A stretch of 12,792 nucleotides of DNA from Bilamarchaeum sp050303335. Lineage in GTDB: Archaea; Micrarchaeota; Micrarchaeia; Anstonellales; Bilamarchaeaceae. Position numbers and translations under genes: made by a program. The stretch lies in contig JBNLBN010000030.1 of the NCBI GenBank assembly GCA_050303335.1, forward strand, positions 1 to 12,792. Direction: 5' to 3'. Below the pieces are notes generated by a model. The model did no database searches and was not told where the DNA came from. It worked only from the letters and a program-made list of their open reading frames with translations. This document shows, piece after piece, positions 6,790 to 12,792 of this stretch (position 1 is the first letter of the stretch; every line of letters starts with the position of its first letter).

Positions 6790-8448
6790 ATGAGTTCATC
6801 ATTGAAAAGAAGGAAATCCAAGAGAAAGGCCGAGAAGGCCCTGAAGCTGCAGAGATCAGTGCTGGTAAGGACAATTTTCGGCACCTCAATTCTTGATGTG
6901 AATTCCCAGGTCAGCGTTAAAATCGGAGACCAGTTCATACAGAAAAGGGCGAGGGAACTGAAAAAAGGGGAGGACGTACTTTTTGCTAAGAAAGGGGTTG
7001 GGGGGATCAGCCTGGAGCAGGCCGAAGAGGCATTGCTGAAAAGCCCGAGATACGCAGCCACAGCACCCATGCTCTTTGCCCAAGGGACAACTGCTTTTAA
7101 TTATCATCTTAGATCAGGATTGGGCCTCGGACTAAAGGATGAACCTGGGGAGGCCGGGGAAAGAATCCGTGAGAAACTTGCTGAAGGGGAAGTCATGATC
7201 AGCCTGAGCCATATAAGGAACGGCTGGCTTGGCGGGAAAGTGATTGCGCCAAGGGAGAAGGACAGGGTATTCTCATTAGTTGCCGGAATTTGTCCGGACA
7301 TAGAAAAGATCATGAGCCGGGAATTTGACGATGCCTACAGGCTATATACGACAATCAGGAGAACGACAATGCAAAGCATCTCGCTTATTCTGAGGGGAAA
7401 GGGTTCAGGAAGCGGAGGATCATCAGGAACTATTGATGCACGCCCGGAAATAAGGCTCGTTGCAGAGCATTTTGCATCAGATATTTCTACAGAGCACGCA
7501 ACTGTAAATGTGCTCGATGTCCTTGAACTGCGGACAATGGATACTGGAGGAAGTGAGCAGGGAGTTTTGTTCCGGGGGATTACGGGCGATGCGCCGCCAA
7601 GAAAAAAAGATCCGGCAGCAATGCTTCTTGAGCGGCTCGAACTCACTGCAATATTCAGGAGGACATTATTCGAATTCCTTGCAAGGGAAATGCCTGAGAT
7701 GGTAAAAGATACGCCGATAGTTTACAAGGGAGTGACAATGGGAAGGCGGCACAAGCACTCGCACGAGCAGCTGCCGGAAGAATTGATTGTCGGCTGCATA
7801 CCTCCCCTGATGGGATACAGCGAAGGAAAAGAAAGCAACAGGGAATTTTTCGAAAAAGCGAGGAAATCGCTTTCAGTAATAAAGAACGGCGGGAAGATAA
7901 TCGATCAGTTGGAAGGATCATTCAATGACCCGGCAGAAGAATACAGGGAAGCTGCAAGGAGATTCGTTGCGGCTTTGCATGGTGGGAGCATAGACAGAGT
8001 TTACGGGTTTGAATCCGGCCTTGTACTTGCCGTGTGGGAATACCACACGAAATCAACCTTTGCTATTCCGGCAGAATTCAACGATATGAACGTCCTGGAC
8101 TTCGTAGTCAAGATTAAGAAAAGATTTGGGGCTCCGTTCAAAGCGGATCTCAGTGAATTTGAGAGGATCAGAAAGAAGCTGGTGGGCCAGGGGTATGTAG
8201 CAGATGATGAGATTTCATCTGCTTTTTCCAAGGCAGTGCGGGACAACCTGTCATACCGACAAAATGCTGAAAGGCTCTTTGGAGGGGACGTCACCCCCTC
8301 GGACCTCATCAAGGCAGGCGCTGTCCTGGAGGATGAGGTGGCACTCGATGCGCTAAGGGCAATAGGATTCGGAAAACTGGAACGCATTTTCATAAGAAAA
8401 AATGAGAAGACCACCCCGTATTTCAACCGGGATAGGATCAGGATTTAG
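6790..8448 (+). CDS. Unrecognised 552-residue soluble protein with basic N-terminus
   Basis: I do not recognise a family. The N-terminus is strongly basic (K-R-R-K-S-K-R-K, about residues 5-12), suggesting nucleic-acid or membrane-surface contact. Residues 43-65 (V-K-I-G-D...K-R-A-R-E-L-K-K-G-E-D-V-L-F) recall the strand pattern of Hint-type domains, but no catalytic Cys or His-Asn is visible. A natural Gly/Ser run (G-S-G-S-G-G-S-S-G, 205-213) separates the N-terminal part from the rest. A His-rich H-K-H-S-H lies at 321-325. The remainder is mixed helix/strand, and no signal peptide or membrane helix is seen. The start at 6790 is two bases after the SUMF1-like stop (TAG-TC-ATG). A longer frame from 6706 would overlap that gene by 82 bases. 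Tight spacing implies co-transcription and coupled translation. It ends in a 4-base convergent overlap with the DUF2070 gene. Confidence 0.8.
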   Translation: MSSSLKRRKSKRKAEKALKLQRSVLVRTIFGTSILDVNSQVSVKIGDQFIQKRARELKKGEDVLFAKKGVGGISLEQAEEALLKSPRYAATAPMLFAQGTTAFNYHLRSGLGLGLKDEPGEAGERIREKLAEGEVMISLSHIRNGWLGGKVIAPREKDRVFSLVAGICPDIEKIMSREFDDAYRLYTTIRRTTMQSISLILRGKGSGSGGSSGTIDARPEIRLVAEHFASDISTEHATVNVLDVLELRTMDTGGSEQGVLFRGITGDAPPRKKDPAAMLLERLELTAIFRRTLFEFLAREMPEMVKDTPIVYKGVTMGRRHKHSHEQLPEELIVGCIPPLMGYSEGKESNREFFEKARKSLSVIKNGGKIIDQLEGSFNDPAEEYREAARRFVAALHGGSIDRVYGFESGLVLAVWEYHTKSTFAIPAEFNDMNVLDFVVKIKKRFGAPFKADLSEFERIRKKLVGQGYVADDEISSAFSKAVRDNLSYRQNAERLFGGDVTPSDLIKAGAVLEDEVALDALRAIGFGKLERIFIRKNEKTTPYFNRDRIRI

Positions 8449-10178
8449 ATTATTCCAAGAACCGCTATAAGGAGGAGAAGCCCTCCGATCAGGATGAGAG
8501 GCAGGGTGAATTTTGATATTGCAACGATCGAATTTACCGTGGAGATCAGTTCGATAGACTGCTTGGCACCGATTACAGCGATGTCGAACCACCGGGTATC
8601 GGCAAAGAACTTGGCGCTCTTCATATCCTTCTTTGCCTCGGAATAGGCTGAATTTATCACTTCTATAGTGCTTTCATCCTCGAGCGGGTTGACTACGCCG
8701 CGCACCATGTTGATCTGGTGGGTGTCGGTCGTAAAGACGCCGACTATGGCCTTCGGATTCTTTTCCTTTACCGAGTCCTCAATCTTCTGCCTGAATCCCG
8801 GAGTGACCCCGTTGGAATCGATAAGGACCACCACGTATTCCGGATCTGTTGAAAACACCGCAAGTTTCAGCCCGCCGGAACCTACCACTCCTGATTTCAG
8901 ATCCCTGAATGATACGCCGATCTTCAATGGATTTTCCTTTGTTTTTCCGAATGACGATTTCAATGCCTGGATGTACCTGTAGCCCACAGGGCTTGCAGGC
9001 TCGAAGCTTGTTATCTCGCCAGTCTCGGCATTGTGCTGGTCTATTATCATCGCATTTTCGGACTTCTTCTCAGCCTCACATTGTAGAGCCAGGCCAAGCC
9101 CGAAATTTATGTCCTCGGTCAGTTTCGGAGCCCTTGAAAGCGATACAATGGATGAATTGTTTACGCGCAGGTTCTGTGCCCTGCACTCGTCCACCTGCCC
9201 GAGTGAAATTGAGACTTTTGCATCCTGGTATTTTGCATCATTTATCGAGGAATCAACTGCGGAAAGTATCTTCCTTATCTCCTTTCCGGAAACAGGATTG
9301 AGGTCGTGCGTCACAGTGCCGTGGAAAACGAACGTCTTTGACTTGTATTTCTCGTCCATCTCCTTTGCAATAAGATATGAGAATTCCGAGCCTCCCAGAT
9401 TCCCGAACGGCCCGTAATGGACGCATGGCGTAACGAAAAAGATGGTGTCATCCTTCCTCTTGAACCCCATCACAGAAACTATGGTTTTTGCATCCTCCCC
9501 AACCTTCTCGAATGCGCTTTCCATGTCCTTGTTGTGATAAAGCCACTGGCTGAAGAAATAGGACATTGCATCAGTGCTCCGTATGCCAAGGTTCTTCTTC
9601 ATTGGGGCATTGATTATGTAGAAGAAAATCGATATCGAGACGAACAGTATGAAAGCGGATATGTAGAACTTCGCGGCATAATCGATGAATGACTGGTCAG
9701 TGAAATAGATCGCCTGGTGCGATCCGAGGAATACCAGGTAAAGGAGCAGCTGGATCATCGCAAAGAGTATGGACCTGTATTTCAGGATGAATATGAACCT
9801 GGCAATGACATACCAGAGAATGAAAACCACGGATGATCCGACTATTATGACCAGTTGCGACCAGAACTCATTGACATCGACCAGGAGGAAGCTGAGTGAG
9901 TAGGCAAGCATGTAGACGATCTCTCCTGCAAGTGCCGTCGCGATTATCCTCCTGAAAGGCATCCTGCGAAGCAGGATCTTCACCACCACTGCGGAAAGTA
10001 TTGCTGGAAACGTCAAAAGGAGCAGTCCGTCCATCAGCCCTGATTCCAGGGCCTTCTCGTCCTGGGTCGCAATCCCGAAGAGCAGACCTATGAGGATGAT
10101 CGAGATGACCATATAGGGCGTCCTGGGCAAGGCTACGAGGTATGATGTTAGACTTATGGCCTTGTTGATGTTGGTCAT
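8445..10178 (-). CDS. DUF2070 family membrane protein
   Basis: This archaeal membrane protein belongs to the DUF2070 family, whose function is not established. The 577-residue product has six predicted membrane helices in its first 190 residues (about 22-38, 48-68, 80-98, 108-130, 137-155, 168-190), a soluble domain of about 350 residues, and a closing membrane helix (about 556-577). The soluble domain carries conserved-looking polar motifs: H254-Y-G-P-F-G-N-L-G-G-S, H286-G-T-V-T-H291-D, D380-Q-H382-N, R-D-L-K-S-G...G-S-G-G and T-D485-T-H487-Q. Histidine and aspartate grouped this way suggest a metal-dependent hydrolase-like site facing one side of the membrane (inference). Length and order fit the family. 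The start is supported by a TATA-like box 28 bases upstream. The stop overlaps the 552-residue gene by four bases, and the gene diverges from the NMD3-like gene across 33 bases. Confidence 0.88.
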   Translation of the reverse strand: MTNINKAISLTSYLVALPRTPYMVISIILIGLLFGIATQDEKALESGLMDGLLLLTFPAILSAVVVKILLRRMPFRRIIATALAGEIVYMLAYSLSFLLVDVNEFWSQLVIIVGSSVVFILWYVIARFIFILKYRSILFAMIQLLLYLVFLGSHQAIYFTDQSFIDYAAKFYISAFILFVSISIFFYIINAPMKKNLGIRSTDAMSYFFSQWLYHNKDMESAFEKVGEDAKTIVSVMGFKRKDDTIFFVTPCVHYGPFGNLGGSEFSYLIAKEMDEKYKSKTFVFHGTVTHDLNPVSGKEIRKILSAVDSSINDAKYQDAKVSISLGQVDECRAQNLRVNNSSIVSLSRAPKLTEDINFGLGLALQCEAEKKSENAMIIDQHNAETGEITSFEPASPVGYRYIQALKSSFGKTKENPLKIGVSFRDLKSGVVGSGGLKLAVFSTDPEYVVVLIDSNGVTPGFRQKIEDSVKEKNPKAIVGVFTTDTHQINMVRGVVNPLEDESTIEVINSAYSEAKKDMKSAKFFADTRWFDIAVIGAKQSIELISTVNSIVAISKFTLPLILIGGLLLLIAVLGII

Positions 10179-10180
10179 TA

Positions 10181-10191
10181 TTTTTTAATAC
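10181..10191 (+). promoter_or_regulatory. TATA box of the NMD3-like gene
   Basis: TTTTTTAATAC is centred about 26 bases before ATG 10212, predicting a leaderless transcript. It lies directly beside the start of the divergent DUF2070 gene, opposite to that gene's own TATA box. Confidence 0.55.
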
Positions 10192-10202
10192 ATTGTCAAC
10201 CC

Positions 10203-10210
10203 TTTTAAAT
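10203..10210 (-). promoter_or_regulatory. TATA box of the DUF2070 gene
   Basis: The minus strand reads ATTTAAAA, followed by GGG, centred about 28 bases before ATG 10178. It ends one base before the divergent NMD3-like start codon (10212), so the two promoters share the same 33-base gap. Confidence 0.55.
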
Positions 10211-10211
10211 C

Positions 10212-10838
10212 ATGAGCGAATTGCTTTGCCCGAAATGCGGGGCAACAAGCGATGAGAAGGATTTCATAGAATCTTTTTGTGTCGACTGCTACCCTGTCAA
10301 GATCACCTGTCCGACAAAACTCAGGATAACCCAGTGCAACCGTTGTGAAAAGATAAGGATCAGCGGGGAATGGATAAAATTCAGCAGGAAGGCTATCAGC
10401 GACTACGTGGTAAGAAAATGCAAGGGGAACTTCGATTCCGGCGAATTCGACATGGATGAGCAGATAGCCGAATTCAAGGTTGGTAAGGACGGATCCACTG
10501 CGACCATAAAAAAGAGGATAATACTTGAGATGGAGCCGACGCTCTGCCTTTTCTGCTCAAGGGCAAGTGGAGGATACTTCCAGGGAATCATCCAACTGCG
10601 GGGCAACGAAAGGAGAATAGAGAAATGGGCAGACATGATTTATGGGAAGCTGAAGAACAAGACGTTCATCGCAAAGGAGGAGGAGAAGCACGGCGGCCTG
10701 GACATTTATGTCGGATCATCCAAGGCGGTAGTGGAGCTCCTTTCAGAAATGAAGGTCAAGGCAACGATTACAACAAAGCTTGCCGGAGTGGAGCAGGGCA
10801 AGAGATATTACAGGACGACGTTCCTGATCAGACTCTAA
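10212..10838 (+). CDS. Short NMD3-family zinc protein
   Basis: NMD3 in eukaryotes is the 60S ribosomal export adaptor. Archaeal relatives share its cysteine-rich N-terminal part and probably act on the large ribosomal subunit. The 208-residue product has Cys6-x-x-Cys9, Cys23-x-x-Cys26, Cys33, Cys42-x-x-Cys45 and then Cys112-x-x-Cys115 followed by S-R-A-S-G-G-Y-F-Q-G-I-I-Q-L-R. This is the typical family order: zinc ribbons, a beta segment, then the C-x-x-C-x-R block. The C-terminal part (about 120-208) is a compact alpha/beta region ending in Y-Y-R-T-T-F-L-I-R. It is shorter than most archaeal NMD3 proteins as I recall them, which carry further C-terminal domains, so it may be a minimal form. 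Start and promoter agree. The downstream repeat gene has its own TATA box. Confidence 0.85.
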   Translation: MSELLCPKCGATSDEKDFIESFCVDCYPVKITCPTKLRITQCNRCEKIRISGEWIKFSRKAISDYVVRKCKGNFDSGEFDMDEQIAEFKVGKDGSTATIKKRIILEMEPTLCLFCSRASGGYFQGIIQLRGNERRIEKWADMIYGKLKNKTFIAKEEEKHGGLDIYVGSSKAVVELLSEMKVKATITTKLAGVEQGKRYYRTTFLIRL

Positions 10839-10840
10839 CA

Positions 10841-10848
10841 TTTATAAT
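10841..10848 (+). promoter_or_regulatory. TATA box of the repeat-protein pair
   Basis: TTTATAAT is centred about 27 bases before ATG 10872 and two bases after the NMD3-like stop codon. It predicts a leaderless mRNA that would also carry the second paralogue, which has no promoter of its own. Confidence 0.65.
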
Positions 10849-10871
10849 CACGCCTAATCACAATTCAACAT

Positions 10872-11963
10872 ATGTCTCTTCAGCAAACCCTGACAAAGAT
10901 CGGTTTTAGCATAGAGGAAGCCAGGTTTCTTTCCGATCATGATTATTTCAGACATGAACAAAAAACTGAAGAAGAGCTGATTCAGAGATTCATGGATATT
11001 GCCGGTATTTATGATTGTACTGTAAAGGCTGTAAGGGAGATAACATTGAAATGGCCCCAGTTTGCCAATTATGATCATGAAAGGGTTGTGAGGGATGCTG
11101 CCCAGGTTTACGGGGACAGGCAGAATATTGTAGGGATCGTATTGGCATGGCCCCAGTTTGCAGGCTATGACCATGAGAAGGCGGTTGGTGATGCTGCCCT
11201 GGTTTATGGGGACAGAACCAAGGTGAAAAGCGCGATTATGAGATTCCCTCCGTTTGCAGGCCTGGACCATGAGAGGGTCGTGAGGGATGCTTTCAGGGTT
11301 TATGGGGATGAAGCAGCGGTGAAAAATGCAATTATCAGGTTTCCCCAGTTTGCAAGCTATGACCATAAGAAGGCAGTAAGGGGGGCTGCAAAGGTGTATG
11401 GAGAGGGGTCAAAAGTGAAAAATGCGATTATCAGGTTTCCCCAGCTTGCCGGCCTGGACCATGAGAGGGTGGTTAGGGATGCTGCTGATGTTTATGGAGA
11501 CAGGAAGAAGGTTGCCGGGATCGTATTGGCCTGGCCCCAGTTTGCCGGCTATGACCATGAGAGGGCAGTTGGGGTTGCTGCGGGGATTTATGGGGACAAA
11601 ATGAAAGTGATTGGTGCAGTTTTGAAGTATCCTGCTTTTGTCGGTTATAATCATAAAAGGGTCTTGAGGGAAAGAATAAAGCTTGGGGCATTGGTCGGAC
11701 TGGGTAAAGAAGAGGTAATTGACATGATTCTTTCCAACCCGGTTCTTGCGGGTTATTCTGCTAAAAGATACATTGCAGGTTTGGATGTTGGAAGAAGATT
11801 AGTTGGAGAGGGGTTTGTTCCTGATAGGGAGATGCTGGAAAAATTTATCAATTTCCATATGAAGAGCCCCTATGTTCCGGGAACAAAAAGGAAACGGATT
11901 TCTCAGGCAGAAGGCCCCGAGCCCCCGCTTTTAAAAGCGGTGAGAGCGAGTTTGTCAAGATGA
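10872..11963 (+). CDS. 32-residue helical-repeat protein (mTERF-like rhythm), paralogue 1
   Basis: This 363-residue protein of no named archaeal family is predicted to be an alpha-solenoid. Residues 1-60 form a helical cap with I-Y-D-C-T-V-K-A-V-R-E. Six gapless 32-residue repeats follow (61-252), with consensus aromatic-P-Q-F-A-G-[YL]-D-H-[EK]-[RK]-x-V-x-x-A-x-x-V-Y-G-D-x-x-K-V-x-x-x-I. A degenerate seventh (253-288) and an eighth-like unit (N-P-V-L-A-G-Y-S) precede a C-terminal block with S-P-Y-V-P-G-T-K-R and a basic tail. Asp-His is conserved in repeats 1-6; the seventh has Asn-His. The repeat resembles mTERF motifs (helix, Pro-x-hydrophobic turn, helix), which in eukaryotic organelles bind nucleic acid. 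This analogy is inference. No membrane segment or signal is seen. It overlaps the next paralogue by ATGA. Confidence 0.85.
   Translation: MSLQQTLTKIGFSIEEARFLSDHDYFRHEQKTEEELIQRFMDIAGIYDCTVKAVREITLKWPQFANYDHERVVRDAAQVYGDRQNIVGIVLAWPQFAGYDHEKAVGDAALVYGDRTKVKSAIMRFPPFAGLDHERVVRDAFRVYGDEAAVKNAIIRFPQFASYDHKKAVRGAAKVYGEGSKVKNAIIRFPQLAGLDHERVVRDAADVYGDRKKVAGIVLAWPQFAGYDHERAVGVAAGIYGDKMKVIGAVLKYPAFVGYNHKRVLRERIKLGALVGLGKEEVIDMILSNPVLAGYSAKRYIAGLDVGRRLVGEGFVPDREMLEKFINFHMKSPYVPGTKRKRISQAEGPEPPLLKAVRASLSR
11052..11627 (+). repeat. Six tandem 96-bp in-frame coding repeats
   Basis: Units start at 11052, 11148, 11244, 11340, 11436 and 11532, each exactly 96 bases with no indel. DNA similarity is high between some units: CAGGTTTCCCCAG is shared near 11337 and 11433, and GGCCTGGACCATGAGAGGGT near 11262 and 11451. 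Odd units encode H-E-R-V-V-R-D-A. Even units encode H-[EK]-[KR]-A-V-x-x-A. This suggests duplication of a two-unit block. Confidence 0.85.
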
Positions 11964-12792
11964 AGGATGTGCTCCTCAGGCTGGGATTCACCGGAGATCA
12001 GGCAGATCATCTGGCCGGGAACAGGATTTTCAAAACCGGCACATATGAGGAAATGGCCGGAAGGATCTTCCAGATCGCTGAATTCTATGACTGCACTGTC
12101 AGGGCAGTAAGGAATGCCATCTCTGTTTTTCCTCCGTTTTATGGACTGGACCACCACTCAAAACTGGAAGAGGCAGAAGAGGTTTTCGGAAGCAGGGAAG
12201 ATGTCATACGGGCAATATTCAAGCATCCCCCGTTCGTAGGCCTTGACCATGAGAGGGCGCTCCATGATGCAGTGGAAGTCTACAGAAACAAGGCGCGGAT
12301 TATAGAGATCATACTGTCATACCCCCAGTTTGCAGGATACGACCATAGGAACAAGGTTGATGACCTTGCAAGATTATACGGCAGCAGGAAAAAGGTGATA
12401 AGGGCTACCCTGAAATTCCCGGCATTCCCGAGCTACGACCATGAGAGGGTAATGAGGCAGATGCATGAGATCTACGCAAACAAGAGAAAGATCCGTGATG
12501 CGATCCTTACATCCCCCCAGATAGTAGGGCTGGACCATAAAAGGGTCATCCGGCAAAAAACCAGGATTGGAAGGCTTGTCGGTCTTTCCGGCAGGCATGT
12601 GAAGGCAAGGCTGCTTGAAAAACCGTTTTGGGCAGGCTATTCCATGAGAAGAGACCTTGCCGGAATCGATATCGGACTCAAACTTGTTCAGGAGGGATTC
12701 GAGCCGGACGAAAAAATGATCGATGCCTACTTCAGGTTCCTGATGCACAGCCCGTATGTTCCTGGAACAAAAAGGCAGAGGATCTCCCGCAC
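11960..12792 (+). CDS. 32-residue helical-repeat protein, paralogue 2, 3' truncated by the window
   Basis: The frame opens at ATG 11960, inside the stop codon of paralogue 1 (ATGA), and stays open to the window edge (277 codons plus two bases). It starts M-K-D-V-L-L-R-L-G-F-T, has the same cap motif F-Y-D-C-T-V-R-A-V-R (residues 42-51), then four 32-residue repeats (57-184) with P-x-F-x-x-[YL]-D-H. A degenerate fifth (S-P-Q-I-V-G-L-D-H) and an A-G-Y-S unit follow, then the same S-P-Y-V-P-G-T-K-R-x-R-I-S block. So the full plan of paralogue 1 is kept with two fewer repeats. The repeats are more diverged from each other than in paralogue 1. The C-terminal end is missing, but the shared tail indicates that little more remains. 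The overlap implies translational coupling and perhaps a hetero-complex (inference). Function is unknown. Confidence 0.85.
   Translation, partial: MKDVLLRLGFTGDQADHLAGNRIFKTGTYEEMAGRIFQIAEFYDCTVRAVRNAISVFPPFYGLDHHSKLEEAEEVFGSREDVIRAIFKHPPFVGLDHERALHDAVEVYRNKARIIEIILSYPQFAGYDHRNKVDDLARLYGSRKKVIRATLKFPAFPSYDHERVMRQMHEIYANKRKIRDAILTSPQIVGLDHKRVIRQKTRIGRLVGLSGRHVKARLLEKPFWAGYSMRRDLAGIDIGLKLVQEGFEPDEKMIDAYFRFLMHSPYVPGTKRQRISR
12128..12511 (+). repeat. Four tandem 96-bp in-frame coding repeats, diverged
   Basis: Units start at 12128, 12224, 12320 and 12416. They keep exact 96-base spacing and the encoded Asp-His of each repeat, but share little DNA identity beyond the GACCAT codons. They are older or less homogenised than the repeats of the upstream paralogue. 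Confidence 0.8.

Noticed and set aside
6880..6990. Intein or Hint-domain autoprocessing in the 552-residue protein
   Set aside because: The strand pattern is suggestive, but no N-terminal Cys/Ser with a Thr-x-x-His block and no C-terminal His-Asn are visible.
10854..11366. Minus-strand open frame of 170 codons
   Set aside because: It lies antisense to the repeat gene and is open only because the repeats recur in phase; its translation merely mirrors them. The same applies to the minus frames at 11409-11654 and 12374-12748.
11052..11627. Regular DNA repeats as a possible CRISPR or satellite array
   Set aside because: The period is exactly 96 bases, in frame, with protein-level conservation and no constant repeat/variable spacer pattern. 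These are coding repeats.
1..12792. tRNA, rRNA, insertion sequence or phage genes
   Set aside because: No cloverleaf, conserved rRNA stretch, transposase, integrase or terminal inverted repeat was seen on either strand.

Overview
The window is archaeal. It carries a class-1 release factor of the aRF1/eRF1 type, an RNase P protein of the Rnp4/Rpp21 family, a type-I geranylgeranyl diphosphate synthase for ether lipids, an NMD3-type zinc protein, and two membrane families characteristic of archaea (DUF63 and DUF2070). Most genes have a TATA box centred about 26-28 bases before the start codon, as expected for leaderless archaeal transcripts. The very tight packing, small protein variants and many lineage-specific proteins suggest a small-genome archaeon (DPANN-like or a deep euryarchaeal relative). 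The sequence alone does not settle the phylum.

Layout. (1) 1-1093, plus: 3' part of prf1, cut by the window edge. (2) 1094-5005, minus: rnp4, GGPP synthase, a 700-residue secreted/membrane coiled-coil protein, and a small single-pass protein. The ectodomain of the small protein resembles the C-terminal domain of the 700-residue protein. Promoters are visible in front of rnp4, the synthase and the 700-residue gene. (3) 5019-8448, plus: a DUF63 membrane protein, a SUMF1/FGE-fold lipoprotein-like protein lacking the usual catalytic cysteine pair, and an unrecognised 552-residue protein. (4) 8445-10178, minus: a DUF2070 membrane protein. (5) 10212-12792, plus: a short NMD3-like protein, then two tandem paralogues built from 32-residue helical repeats with a Pro-x-Phe...Asp-His core. 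The second paralogue starts inside the stop codon of the first (ATGA) and runs off the window end.

The recognised genes cover translation termination, tRNA 5' processing, ribosome-associated zinc binding and membrane-lipid synthesis. The accessory content is two pairs of related proteins (the cysteine-domain membrane pair and the 32-residue-repeat pair) plus the SUMF1-like/552-residue gene couple. The repeat pair is the best candidate for something undescribed. It looks like an archaeal alpha-solenoid family with an mTERF-like repeat rhythm, and it is probably co-translated. There is no RNA gene, insertion sequence or CRISPR array that I can support, and no gene-free stretch over 300 bases.
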